DNA of 64,000 nucleotides from Paucibacter sp963740455 (GTDB lineage: Bacteria > Pseudomonadota > Gammaproteobacteria > Burkholderiales > Burkholderiaceae_C): NCBI GenBank assembly GCA_963740455.1, contig CAVUEF010000006.1:310001-374000 (forward strand). The letters run 5' to 3'. The first letter of the stretch is position 1. Every line of letters begins with the position of its first letter. The notes below the pieces were generated by a model. The model made no database searches and was not told the origin of the DNA. It worked only from the letters and a program-made list of their open reading frames with translations. Both the position numbers and the translations under genes were made by a program. Shown here piece after piece: positions 52,923 through 62,650 of this stretch.

Positions 52923-55378
52923 TCAAAGCAAAGCAGGCTGGTCCGGCGGTTCGCCATTGTCATCGAACCGATGGCCTCCGGCGCGCTTGGCACGGTACAT
53001 CGCCGTGTCGGCACGGCTCATCAGCGACTGCAGGTTATCTGCATCGACCGGATGCCGGCTGATGCCGATACTGGCACCGACCTGACAGGTCTGGCCCTGG
53101 AAGCTGATGGGCGCATCGATCGCCTTGACCAGCTTGCGGGCCACTTGCTTGACTTGATCAAGTTCGGCGACGCCTTGCAGCAGCACCACGAATTCGTCGC
53201 CACCCAGGCGTGCCACGGTATCCATCGGACGCGTGTTGGCACTCAGGCGTGCCGCCACTTGCTTGAGCACCTCGTCGCCCGCGTCGTGACCGAAACGATC
53301 ATTGACTTCCTTGAAGTCATCAAGATCGATGAACAACAAGGCGAACGGCGCTGGCTCGCGCGCGTGGCGCGCAATCGACTGGCGGATGCGATCCTCCAGC
53401 AAGAAGCGGTTGGGCAAACCGGTCAAGCTGTCGTTCAGAGCCTGGTGCTTTAAACGTTCCTGGACGGCGTGCTGGATGCCGAAGTCCTTGTCGATGTTGA
53501 CGTAGCTGGTAATGGCACCGTTCGCATCGAGCATCGGTGTGACGGTCTTGAAGACATGGTAATCGCTGCCGTTCTTGTGCCGGTTGGTGACATGACCATT
53601 GAAGGAATGGCCTGCCGAGATGGTGTTCCATAGTGGCGGTAGAAATTCTCGTCTTGTGCGCCCGAATTGAACAGCGATGGTGTCTTGCCCAGCACCTCGT
53701 TGCGACGCCAGCCGCTCAAGTTCTCGAACCCGGGGTTGACATATTTGATGGTGCCATCGGCGTCGGTCAGCATGATGGCATCGGTGGTCTGCTCGACAAT
53801 GTTCGAGAGCTCGCGCAAATGGATTTCGGCTTTCCTCGCCTCGGTGTTGTCGGTCAGTATCGTCAGGCCGGCGGGCGCACCGTCCCAATGGATGGTCTGC
53901 ACGCGCAGTCGCCACAAGCGCTGCGAGCCGTTCTTGCGAAGCGCCCGGATCTCATAGTCCCCGAAGTCGATCTCGCCGCGCATGCGTCGCGCATGGGTTT
54001 CCAAGGTGCGCGCCCGGTCGTCCTCGTGAATCAAAGGCAGAAAGCTGTGGCCTGTCAATTCGTCTCGGGTATAGCCAGTCATCTCGATGGCCATGGGGTT
54101 GCAGAATTTGATCACGCCGTTCTGCGTGATCATCAAGCCCAGCGGCATGTGCTCGATCAAGTGCTGATAGCGCTCCTGCGAGGCACGCAAGGCCGCCTGC
54201 ATGTCCGACATGGCGCCCAGTATGCTGGACTCGGTGCCACGCGCCACGCTGATCACCGTGCTCAGATCGCCCTGGGCCACCGCATTGGCCAGCGCCATCA
54301 CCTCGGCAGGTTCACCGCCGAGCTGGCGCGTGATCGACAGCGCTGCCACGCTTCCGACTCCCAGGCCGAGGCCGGCCGTGACCAGCATCGCCACCAGCAT
54401 CAGCACCAGGTTCCGGTCTTGCCTGGCGAGGCGATCGTTCAACATCAGTTCAAGCTGGTCCAAGGCGCGGTTGCCCATCGATAGCTGGGCATCGATGGCG
54501 CGTGAAAACATCGCCCAGTACGCGGTGTCGGACACCCCGGGCGCTTGCGGGTCGACGAGCATCTGATCCGCCACTGAAAACACCGCTTGCGTCAGTTCCA
54601 AGGCCTCTTTGGCCGGACCGAGCAAGAGCGCATGCAGCGCAGCGTCGGTGTCCGCGAGCTCCGACAATTCCTGCTCCAGGCGCGATTGCTGGTACTTGGC
54701 GCGTGCCAGATAAGCGCCAAACTCATGCAGTTGCGCGTGGTCGCTGGTCCGGGTGGCGAGCAGCTGGCCGCCCATGTCGCGGGTCTTGCCGAGGTCTTCG
54801 ATCAGAACGGGGGCGGCCATGATGGCGAGGTCGATCAGCGCGTGCGTCGTGTGCCCCTGGTCGGTCACAAAGCCGGCGTCGTAATTCAGTTCATTGGACA
54901 ACTCCAGCAATTGCTCGATGAGGCGGTTGTGCTGTGCGAGCCTCAGCGGCATGCCGAGTTCCCGACCAGCGATGCTGCGTCGCAGCGCATACCAATCCTG
55001 CTCGGTTGCCGACAAGGTCTTGGGCAGATCGGTCTTGGCCAACGCCCGGCCGAGGGCCGCGGACAGATTCTTGAACCCTGTATCGATGGCTTGGCTCGTG
55101 GCGTCGCGCGTTGATCTCATGTCGCCGTGCCCCGCGTCGACCAAGACGGTGAGACCACGGTGTCGCTGCAAGAGGCTGAGGAGGCTGATCAGTGCCTTGG
55201 TGGGTGCGACCGCGCGGACCTCCAACTGCGATTCTTGAGTGATCCGATACGACGAGAACAAGTACATCGCACTCGGGACGGCGGCCAGCAAGAGCGCCAT
55301 CGCGCCCAGGAGCATGAAACGCGTGCGCACCTTCAGCGGGACATCGAGCTCAGCATGCGACTGCCTTTGTCTGCCCAT
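52923..55378 (-). CDS. Membrane sensor diguanylate cyclase with two PAS domains, one-base frameshift
   Basis: From the ATG at 55378. TM1 lies near 20-45. A helical periplasmic domain with SLLQRHRGLTVLVDAGHGDM and TM2 (LVLMLVAMLVTAGLGLGVGSVAAL) follow, then a HAMP-like linker, PAS 1 (YQHLIEHMPLGLMITQNGVI), PAS 2 (IVEQTTDAIMLTDADGTIKYVNPGFENLSG) and a GGDEF domain with LGGDEFVVLL. The frame breaks at 53631-53633 (TAGGTGG has lost one G). It resumes as LWNTISAGHSFNGHVTNRHKNGSDYHV in PAS 2. No EAL domain follows. It should make cyclic di-GMP in answer to a periplasmic or redox signal; the ligand is unknown. Confidence 0.88.
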
Positions 55379-55614
55379 TGCCAGCGGCCTGGCGTCGATG
55401 CACGCGCTGCAAGGGCAACGAATCTGGTGACGAATCATTTGTCATGAGCATTCCGCTGTCTTCGCATGGTTTCACGCAATCATTGTTTCACATTCGCGCG
55501 CGTGGCGTGGGTGAAGAACTCCCATCGAGAACCGCACCAAGGTCGAGATCGAACGCGGCCACGCTGACCTGATCTAGACTTGCGGCAAACCCTGATCATT
55601 CTTGAAAGCTCAAC

Positions 55615-56790
55615 ATGCCGAAAGCCTCATTCCAGTGGGAAGACCCGCTGCTGCTGAACCAGCAACTCGATGACGACGAGCGCATGGTGCGTGACGCCGC
55701 GCAAAGCTATTGCCAGGACAAGCTGGCGCCGCGTGTGCTCGAAGCCTTCCGCCACGAGCGGACCGATGTGACGATCTTTCGCGAGATGGGCGACCTGGGG
55801 CTGCTCGGGCCCACCATCGCGCCCGAATACGGCGGCCCGGGTCTCAGCTATGTATGCTACGGACTCATCGCGCGCGAGATCGAGCGCGTCGATTCGGGCT
55901 ATCGGTCGATGATGAGCGTGCAGTCTTCGCTGGTGATGGTGCCCATCAATGATTTTGGCAACGAGGCGACCAAACAGAAATACCTGCCCAAACTCGCCAC
56001 CGGCGAGTGGATTGGCTGCTTTGGTCTCACCGAACCGAATCACGGCTCGGACCCGGGCTCGATGGTGACGCGCGCCAAGAAAGGTGGCGGGCGGCTATTC
56101 GATCAGCGGCAGCAAGATGTGGATCACCAACAGCCCCATCGCCGACGTCTTCATGGTCTGGGCCAAGGACGACGAAGGCTCATTCGCGGCTTTGTGCTGG
56201 AGAAGGGCTGGAAAGGTTTGAGCGCCCCGGCCATCCACGGCAAGGTGGGTTTGCGCGCGTCGATCACCGGCGAGATCGTGATGGACGAGGTGTTCTGCCC
56301 CGAGGAGAACGCCTTCCCCGAAGTTCGCGGCCTGAAGGGCCCGTTCACCTGCCTGAACAGCGCGCGCTACGGCATCGCGTGGGGCGCTTTGGGCGCGGCC
56401 GAATTCTGCTGGCATACGGCGCGCCAGTACACGCTGGACCGCAAGCAGTTCGGCAGGCCGCTCGCCGCCAACCAGCTGATCCAGAAGAAGCTTGCCGACA
56501 TGCAGACCGAAATCACGCTGGGTCTGCAGGGCTGCCTGCGCCTGGGCCGGATGAAGGACGAAGGCACGGCGTCGCCTGAAATCACCTCGATTATGAAGCG
56601 CAACTCGTGCGGCAAGTCGCTCGACATTGCGCGCATGGCGCGCGACATGCTGGGCGGCAACGGCATCAGCGACGAGTTCGGCATTGCGCGCCATCTGGTG
56701 AACCTGGAGGTGGTCAACACCTACGAAGGCACACACGACATCCATGCGCTGATTCTGGGTCGGGCCCAGACGGGCATCGCGGCCTTCTGA
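55615..56790 (+). CDS. gcdH: Glutaryl-CoA dehydrogenase (acyl-CoA dehydrogenase family), 35 residues scrambled by two indels
   Basis: 391 residues. SYRSMMSVQSSLVMVPI-type residues, WIGCFGLTEPNHGSDPGSMVTRA and MLGGNGISDEFGIARHLVNLEVVNTYEGTHDIHALILG (catalytic Glu in YEGTHD) mark glutaryl-CoA dehydrogenase. Between about 56081 and 56181 the frame is wrong. One A is inserted in AAGAAGG and one C is lost in GGCTCCATT. Read in the other frame this part is VAGGYSISGSKMWITNSPI and ADVFMVWAKDDEG, a perfect family match. The enzyme turns glutaryl-CoA into crotonyl-CoA in lysine/tryptophan breakdown. Confidence 0.92.
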   Translation: MPKASFQWEDPLLLNQQLDDDERMVRDAAQSYCQDKLAPRVLEAFRHERTDVTIFREMGDLGLLGPTIAPEYGGPGLSYVCYGLIAREIERVDSGYRSMMSVQSSLVMVPINDFGNEATKQKYLPKLATGEWIGCFGLTEPNHGSDPGSMVTRAKKGGGRLFDQRQQDVDHQQPHRRRLHGLGQGRRRLIRGFVLEKGWKGLSAPAIHGKVGLRASITGEIVMDEVFCPEENAFPEVRGLKGPFTCLNSARYGIAWGALGAAEFCWHTARQYTLDRKQFGRPLAANQLIQKKLADMQTEITLGLQGCLRLGRMKDEGTASPEITSIMKRNSCGKSLDIARMARDMLGGNGISDEFGIARHLVNLEVVNTYEGTHDIHALILGRAQTGIAAF

Positions 56791-57819
56791 TGAGGAGTGC
56801 TTTCAATTTGCCGACCGGCGCGGCGCGCAGAGTGAGCCCGGTCCATCCCGGTCTGGTCGCCGACATCGGTGGCACCAACGCGCGCTTTGCCTATGTCGCG
56901 CTGCCCGGTGGTGCGATCGAGCATGTGCGCGTGCTCCCCGTGGCTGCGCATGCGGAGCCCGAGGCGGCCGTGCACGCGTATCTGGCTGAAGTGCAAGCGT
57001 TGCTGGGCACGCCTATCAGCCGCCGCGCCGGGCGGCCTTCGCCTTGGCCACCACGCTGGCAGGCGATCAGGTCGCGTTGACGAACGGACCGTGGCGCTTT
57101 TCGCGCGCCGAGCTTGAGCGCGCACTCGGCCTGGACGCCTTGCTGCTGCTCAACGACTTCGAGGCGCTGGCGCTGTCATTGCCTCAGTTGCAAGCCGGGC
57201 AGTTGCGGCAGTGGCCAGGCATTGCAGCGCGGCCGCTCGACGGCGGCACGCTGGCCGTGATCGGCCCCGGCACCGGACTCGGCGTGGCCGCCGTCGTGAA
57301 GACGCGCCAGGGCTGGTGGCCTTTGCCGAGCGAAGGCGGGCATGTGACGCTGTCCGCTGCTGACCGGTTCGAATCCGACTTGCTCGCCTGGGTGCGGCGC
57401 GAGCATGCGCATGTGTCGGCCGAGCGCCTGCTCTCCGGCCTTGGCCTGCCGCTGCTGCACAGTGCGGTGGCAGCCGTGCTGGGCGTGAGCAGCAAGGTCG
57501 TGACGCCAGCGCAGATCACCGAGCAAGGTCTGAGCGGAGCGTGCCCGTGAGCAGCCAGACGCTCGATGTTTTTTGCGCGCTGCTCGGCGGCTTTGCCGGC
57601 AATGTGGCACTGACCTTTGACGCACGCGGCGGCGTCTTCATCGGCGGGGGCATCGTGCCGCGCCTGGGGGAGCGCTTCTTCAGCTCGGATTTCAGGGAGC
57701 GCTTCGAATCGAAGGGACGCTTTCGCAGCTTTCTGCAAGCCATACCGACGGCCTTGATCACCGACACGATGGTCGCGTTGAGCGGCGCGGCCTTGGCCAT
57801 CGAGCAGGGGCAGGGTTGA
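56790..57819 (+). CDS. glk: Glucokinase, two one-base frameshifts in the record
   Basis: Starts at 56790, sharing one base with the gcdH stop. Phosphate 1 motif is LVADIGGTNARFAYV. Frame 1 breaks at about 57037 and resumes as AAFALATTLAGDQVALTNGPW. The catalytic Asp is in LLLNDFEALALSLP, with GPGTGLGVAAVV and PSEGGHVTLSA following. It breaks again at 57547-57548 and ends SSQTLDVFCALLGGFAGN...GGVFIGGGIVPRLGERF at 57819. Corrected length is about 343 residues, normal for bacterial Glk. It phosphorylates glucose with ATP. Confidence 0.9.
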
Positions 57820-57919
57820 CGCTGCGGCGACGCGGTGGATTCGCTCGAAATTCGGTTGCAGCGCATCCTGGGCCCTAAAATCGCCGCTTCGGGCCCGACG
57901 CGGTCCGCGCGAGCACCCG

Positions 57920-58978
57920 ATGACTGCAAACTTTCCCATCATTGATCGCCCAATCCGCTTTGCCCTGGTGGGCTGCGGGCGCATCTCGAAAAACCATATC
58001 GACGCCTTGCGCATGCACGCTGCGCGCGCGCAGTTGGTGGCGGTGTGCGATGTGCGCGAACAAGCCTTGACCGACGCGATGGCCGCCACCGGGGCGCCGG
58101 GCTTTGCCTCGCTGGAGGCGCTGCTGGCCGGCAGCGACGCCGACGTGGTGGTGCTGGCCACGCCCAGCGGCCTGCATCCGCGCCAGGCGATTGCCGTGGC
58201 GCAAGCTGGACGCCATGTGCTCAGCGAAAAACCGATGGCCACCAAGTTCGACGAGGGCATGGCGATGGTGCAGGCCTGCCGCGACGCGGGCGTCAAGCTG
58301 TTCGTCGTCAAGCAGAACCGCCTCAACAGCACCGTGCAAATCGTCAAGCGCGCCATCGAGCAGGGGCGCTTTGGCCGCATCTACCTGAGCACGGTGAATG
58401 TGTTCTGGACGCGCCCTCAAAGCTATTACGACGCCTCCCCCTGGCGCGGCCGCTGGGACATGGACGGCGGCGCCTTCATGAACCAGAGCAGCCACTATGT
58501 TGATCTGCTCGACTGGCTGGTCGGTCCGGTCGACAGCGTGCACGCCTACACGGCGACGCTGGCGCGCGACATCGAGGCCGAGGACACCGGCGTGATGAGC
58601 GTGCGGCTGCGCCATGGCGGCCTGGCGTCGATCAATGTGACGATGCTGACCTATCCGCAAAATCTCGAAGGATCGATCACCATCCTCGGTGAAAAGGGCA
58701 CGGTGAGAATCGGCGGCACGGCGGTCAACAAGATCGAGCATTGGCAGTTCGCCGACGCACATGCCGACGACGAGCAGGTGACGAGCGCCAGCTATGCAAC
58801 GCCCAACGTCTACGGTTTCGGGCATCCGCTCTACTACGACAACGTCATCAAGAGCCTGCGCGGCGAGGCCAGCGCCGAGGTCGACGGCTACGAAGGCCTG
58901 CGCTCGCTCGAAATCCTGATCGCCGCCTACCGCTCGGCGCGCGATGGGCAGCGTGTCGGTCTGCCCTTGGTCTTCTAA
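57920..58978 (+). CDS. wlbA: Gfo/Idh/MocA dehydrogenase, WlbA/WbpB type (UDP-GlcNAcA 3-dehydrogenase)
   Basis: 352 residues. Rossmann fold start FALVGCGRISKNHIDAL; EKPMATKF is the conserved EKP loop with the catalytic Lys. KQNRLNSTVQIVK and GGAFMNQSSHYVDLLDWL (His) are typical of the WlbA subgroup, which oxidises C3 of UDP-N-acetylglucosaminuronate. First of three pathway genes wlbA-wlbB-wlbC; wlbB starts 2 bases after the stop. The TAAAAT box at 57876 may be its promoter. Confidence 0.9.
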   Translation: MTANFPIIDRPIRFALVGCGRISKNHIDALRMHAARAQLVAVCDVREQALTDAMAATGAPGFASLEALLAGSDADVVVLATPSGLHPRQAIAVAQAGRHVLSEKPMATKFDEGMAMVQACRDAGVKLFVVKQNRLNSTVQIVKRAIEQGRFGRIYLSTVNVFWTRPQSYYDASPWRGRWDMDGGAFMNQSSHYVDLLDWLVGPVDSVHAYTATLARDIEAEDTGVMSVRLRHGGLASINVTMLTYPQNLEGSITILGEKGTVRIGGTAVNKIEHWQFADAHADDEQVTSASYATPNVYGFGHPLYYDNVIKSLRGEASAEVDGYEGLRSLEILIAAYRSARDGQRVGLPLVF

Positions 58979-58980
58979 TC

Positions 58981-59562
58981 ATGAGCTACTGGAAGCACGA
59001 CAGCGCCATCGTCGATGAAGGCGCACAGCTCGGCGAGGGCACCAAGGTCTGGCACTTCGCCCATGTGAGCAGCGGCGCGCGCATCGGCGCAGGCTGCGCG
59101 CTGGGGCAGGGCGTCTATGTCGGCAACGACGTGCGCATTGGCAACCAGGTGCGCATCCAGAACCATGTGTCGGTGTACGACGCGGTGACGCTCGAAGACG
59201 AGGTGTTCTGCGGCCCCAGCATGGTGTTCACGAATGTCTACAACCCACGCGCCGCGGTGGCGCGCAAGAACGAATACCGTCCGACCTTGGTGAGGCGCGG
59301 CGCGACGCTGGGCGCCAACTGCACGATTGTGTGCGGCGTCACCATTGGTCGCTTTGCCTTTGTCGGTGCCGGCGCGGTGGTGCAGCGCGATGTGCCCGAC
59401 TTTGCGCTGGTGGTCGGTGTGCCGGCGCGGCGCATCGGCTGGATGAGCCGCTTTGGCGAGCGCTTGACGTTCAGTGACGGCCGGGCGGTCTGCCCGCATA
59501 CCGGTGATGTCTATGAACTCAGCAGCGGGACTTGCGCCCTTGTCCAAGAAGGAAAGACATGA
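58981..59562 (+). CDS. wlbB: UDP-3-amino-sugar N-acetyltransferase, WlbB/WbpD type
   Basis: 193 residues. A left-handed beta-helix of hexapeptide repeats (IVDEGAQLGEGTKVWHFAHVSSGARIGAGCALGQGVYVGNDVRIGNQVRIQNHVSVYDAV) and the WbpD-type MVFTNVYNPRAAVARKNEYRPTLVRRGATLGANCTIVCGVTIG are clear. It acetylates the 3-amino group made by WlbC using acetyl-CoA. It overlaps the aminotransferase start by ATGA. Confidence 0.93.
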   Translation: MSYWKHDSAIVDEGAQLGEGTKVWHFAHVSSGARIGAGCALGQGVYVGNDVRIGNQVRIQNHVSVYDAVTLEDEVFCGPSMVFTNVYNPRAAVARKNEYRPTLVRRGATLGANCTIVCGVTIGRFAFVGAGAVVQRDVPDFALVVGVPARRIGWMSRFGERLTFSDGRAVCPHTGDVYELSSGTCALVQEGKT

Positions 59563-60749
59563 GCGCACTGCCATTCATCGACCTGAAGGCGCAATACGCG
59601 GCGCTCAAGCCCAGCATCGATGCGCGCATCCAGCGTGTGCTCGACCACGGCCAGTACATCATGGGCCCCGAGGTCAAGGAGTTGGAAGAACGCTTGGCTG
59701 CCTACACCGGCGCCAGGCACTGCGTGACGGTGGCCAGCGGCACCGAGGCCTTGCTGATCGCGCTGATGGCGCTGGACTTGAATCCCGGTGATGAGGTCAT
59801 CACGACGCCCTTCACCTTTGCCGCCACGGCCGAGGTGATCGTGTTGCTGGGGGCCAAGCCGGTGTTCGTCGACATCGAGCCAGACACCTGCAATATCGAC
59901 GCCTCGCTGATAGAGGCTGCCATCACGCCGCGCACCAGGGCCATCATGCCGGTCGGCCTGTACGGGCAAGTCGCCGACATGGACCGAATCAATGCGATCG
60001 CCGATCGCCATCATCTGGCCGTGATCGAAGATGCGGCGCAAAGCTTTGGTGCCAGTTATTTTGGGCCCCAAGACGCCGATGGCGTCGCCCCCCGAGGGGA
60101 GCCCGCTGGCTTGGGGCGGCCCGGCGCCAGCGGGAGAATCCGCAAGAGCTGCAACCTCAGCACCCTAGGTTGCACCAGCTTCTTTCCGAGCAAACCGCTC
60201 GGCTGCTATGGCGACGGCGGCGCGATCTTCACCAACGACGACGCGCTCGCACAGGCCGCACGCGAGATCCGCGTGCACGGCCAGAGTGCGCGCTACACCC
60301 ACACCCGGCTGGGTGTCGGCGGCCGCATGGACACGATCCAGTGCGCGGTGGTGCTGGCCAAGCTGGAGCGCTTCGATTGGGAGATCGCACAGCGCCAGAG
60401 AATCGGTGCGCGCTATCAATCTCTGCTGGCCGATCTGCCTGCATCATTGAACATTCAGCGCCTGACCGTGCGCGACGACCGCGATTGCGTCTGGGCGCAG
60501 TTCACGCTGTCGGTCGATCATCGCGAACAGGTGCAGAAACGTCTGCAAGCGGCGGGCATCCCGACCGCCATCCACTACCCGCGCCCCTTGCACCAGCAGA
60601 CGGTCTATGCCTCGTATGCCAAGGGCACAAGCCTGCCGCACAGCGAGCGCGCCGCGCAGCGCGTGCTGAGTCTGCCGATGAGTGCCGACCTGAGCGAGGC
60701 TCAACAGGACAGCGTGGTGGAGGCGCTGCGCCGGGCCTTGGGGCCTTGA
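59559..60749 (+). CDS. wlbC: DegT/DnrJ/EryC1-type aminotransferase, WlbC/WbpE type, with an in-frame REP-like insert
   Basis: 396 residues. PLP residues: ASGTEALLIALMALDL, TTPFTFAATAEVI, VIEDAAQSFGA and the Schiff-base Lys in FFPSKPLGCYGDGGA. It puts an amino group on C3 of the oxidised UDP sugar. Between AQSFGASY and the normally adjacent RKSCNLST lies a foreign run YFGPQDADGVAPRGEPAGLG plus RPGASG. Its DNA (60060-60134) is a palindromic REP-like element in phase. The insert lies in the loop before the active-site lysine, so activity may be affected. Confidence 0.9.
   Translation: MSALPFIDLKAQYAALKPSIDARIQRVLDHGQYIMGPEVKELEERLAAYTGARHCVTVASGTEALLIALMALDLNPGDEVITTPFTFAATAEVIVLLGAKPVFVDIEPDTCNIDASLIEAAITPRTRAIMPVGLYGQVADMDRINAIADRHHLAVIEDAAQSFGASYFGPQDADGVAPRGEPAGLGRPGASGRIRKSCNLSTLGCTSFFPSKPLGCYGDGGAIFTNDDALAQAAREIRVHGQSARYTHTRLGVGGRMDTIQCAVVLAKLERFDWEIAQRQRIGARYQSLLADLPASLNIQRLTVRDDRDCVWAQFTLSVDHREQVQKRLQAAGIPTAIHYPRPLHQQTVYASYAKGTSLPHSERAAQRVLSLPMSADLSEAQQDSVVEALRRALGP
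60060..60134. repeat. REP-like palindromic element inside the aminotransferase gene
   Basis: Contains a 9-bp inverted repeat CCCGCTGGC (60102-60110) / GCCAGCGGG (60126-60134), an outer pair GGGCCCCAAG (60063-60072) / CTTGGGG-CGG-CCC (60110-60122), and CCCC-CGA-GGGG. About 75 bases long, a multiple of three, without stops in the gene's frame. CTTGGGGCGGCCCGGC recurs inverted, with one mismatch, at 60762-60777. Confidence 0.8.
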
Positions 60750-60753
60750 TCGC

Positions 60754-62061
60754 ATGAGCCCGCCGGGCCGTCCCAAGGGCGAATTTCGAAGGGCGCAGCC
60801 CGAAGGTAGTCCAGTGCGCGCCGGACTACTGCGCGCCACGCTCACGCTGCTGGCCGGTGGCGTGCTGGCACAGGCCTTGCCGCTGCTGCTGGGCCCCTGG
60901 CTGACGCGCCTGTACAGCCCGCAGGAGTTTGGCCAGTTCACGCTGTTTGCCGCGCTTGCCGCCAACATCGGCGTGGTGGCCTGCGCGCGCTACGACTTCG
61001 CGCTGCCGCTGGCCCAAAGCGACGACGAGGCGCGCGACCTGATGGCCTTGTGCGCGCGCGTGCTGCTGGCCGTGACGGCGCTCAGCGCCTTGCTGGCGCT
61101 GTTGGGGCATCTCGTGTTCGACTGGCCACATATGGCCTGGCTGCCGCTGGCGGTGTTCGCCTCCGGGCTGGTGCAATGGCTGACGATGTGGGCGACCCGG
61201 GCGCAACGCTATGCAGCTTTGGCCAAGGCGCGCGTTACGCAATACGGCGGCGGCGCGCTGGCGCAGGCAGGCGGCGGCCTGCTGGGCGCTGGCAGCCTGG
61301 GTTTGATCGCCGGGCCGGTGCTGGCTGCCTTGGTCGCCGCTTCGAGTCTGCGGAGTCCGGCGCCGCTGGGCGGCTGGGCCGGGCTGTGGCGGGTGCCGGC
61401 CAGCGCCTGGCGCGCCGCGGCGCGTAAACACCGCGACTTCCCGCTGCTCAACACCCCGCATGCCTTTGCCGGCGCCTTGCAAGACACGCTGGCCGTGGTC
61501 TTGATAGCGGCCTGGGCAGGCGACGCGTCGGCCGGTTTCTGGGGCTTGGCGCTGCGCTATCTGAAGGCGCCCGCGAGCCTGGTCGGCGGCGCGGTGTCGC
61601 AGGCGCTCTATCCGCAACTTGCCCGACTCGACCACCAGCAAGACCTGACCCTCGCGAAACAGTCCGTACTGCAGGTGATGCGCACGCTGGCGCTGATTGC
61701 CGCTCCCTTGACGCTGCTGCTGCTGATTGCAGGGCCGACGCTGTTTGCTCTTGCGTTTGGCGAACGCTGGCGCGAGGCCGGCGAACTGGCGCGCGCGCTG
61801 TCGCCCTATATTGCCGTGCACTTCGTGGCGGCGCCGCTGGCGGTCGTCACGCTGGCCTGGCGCGCGCAGGGCTGGGCTCTGCGTCTGGCGCTGGTCGGGC
61901 AATTGATGTTCCTGCTGGCGTTGGGTCTGGGACTCAAGCTGAACGGCTTGCATGGCGCCGCCTGGTGCGTGTCGGCTGCCATGGTGGTCTACTTTGGTTT
62001 TTATTTCTGGTCGCTCGCGCACTGGAAGGAGGTGCCCGATGTGGCTACGCACGCGGCTTAA
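60754..62061 (+). CDS. Polysaccharide flippase (Wzx/oligosaccharide-flippase family)
   Basis: 435 residues, about 12 membrane segments. The typical opening is TLTLLAGGVLAQALPLLLGPWLTRLYSPQEFGQFTLFAALAANIGVVACARYDFALPLA. It should move undecaprenyl-linked repeat units across the inner membrane. The first 20 residues (SPPGRPKGEFRRAQPEGSP) come from a REP-like stretch. A GTG at 60814 (V-R-A-G-L-L-R) may be the native start. The end overlaps the acyltransferase gene by 23 bases. Confidence 0.88.
   Translation: MSPPGRPKGEFRRAQPEGSPVRAGLLRATLTLLAGGVLAQALPLLLGPWLTRLYSPQEFGQFTLFAALAANIGVVACARYDFALPLAQSDDEARDLMALCARVLLAVTALSALLALLGHLVFDWPHMAWLPLAVFASGLVQWLTMWATRAQRYAALAKARVTQYGGGALAQAGGGLLGAGSLGLIAGPVLAALVAASSLRSPAPLGGWAGLWRVPASAWRAAARKHRDFPLLNTPHAFAGALQDTLAVVLIAAWAGDASAGFWGLALRYLKAPASLVGGAVSQALYPQLARLDHQQDLTLAKQSVLQVMRTLALIAAPLTLLLLIAGPTLFALAFGERWREAGELARALSPYIAVHFVAAPLAVVTLAWRAQGWALRLALVGQLMFLLALGLGLKLNGLHGAAWCVSAAMVVYFGFYFWSLAHWKEVPDVATHAA
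60757..60815. repeat. REP-like element at the 5' end of the flippase gene
   Basis: GCCGGGCCGTCCCAAG (60762-60777) is the inverted match, one base different, to 60110-60125. Further on, TTCGAAGGGC and GCCCGAA form a bulged stem. The element starts right after the flippase ATG and is read as protein if that ATG is used. Confidence 0.65.
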
Positions 62062-62649
62062 CGCCTGGCGCCGATTCTTGTGGCGGCTGCTGTTTTTCCG
62101 CATACTGTTCGGCGAGCGCGGCGCGGACGGCACTGTGCTTGCGCACACGCGAATCGCGCCCAGCACTTGCATCGAGTCTGAATCGAATCTGCAGCTGGCC
62201 GACCATGTGTTCATAGGCCAGTTCAATTTCATCGACGCCAGCGGCGGCGTGCGCATAGCCGAGGGCGTGCAGATCACCAACTTCGTCAGCATCATCTCGC
62301 ACAGCTCGCACCGCTCGCTGCGTCTGCTGGGCCGCGCTTATGTCGATCAGCAAGCCACGCCGCCCGGATACATCAAGGCGCCGGTCTCCATCGGCGCCTA
62401 CACCTTCATCGGCCCGCACAGCCTGATCGAGGCCGGCAGCCGCATCGGCAAGGGCGTGGTCGTGTGTTCGCACAGCGCGGTGCGCGGCGAGGTGGCCGAC
62501 TTCGCCATCGTCGCGGGCCGGCCCGCCCAGGTGATCGGCGACGTGCGAGCGCGCGACGCCAAGCTGCTTGCAGCAATATCCCGGAACTGGCTGCGCATTA
62601 CCTGGCCTGGGCTGGCGAGTTGCCGTCTGCCCATGCCGAGCCCGACTGA
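62039..62649 (+). CDS. Hexapeptide-repeat acyltransferase, one-base frameshift near the end
   Basis: From the ATG at 62039, with GGAAGGAGG before it. A short amphipathic front (MWLRTRLNAWRRFLWRLLFFRILFGERG) is followed by left-handed helix repeats: LADHVFIGQFNFIDASGGVRIAEGVQITNFVSII, then SIGAYTFIGPHSLIEAGSRIGKGVVVCSHSAV. After VRARDAKLLAA the frame slips at about 62576 (one A lost). The correct end is PELAAHYLAWAGELPSAHAEPD at 62649. Corrected length is about 203 residues. It probably O- or N-acetylates a sugar of the polysaccharide. Confidence 0.85.
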
Positions 62650-62650
62650 T

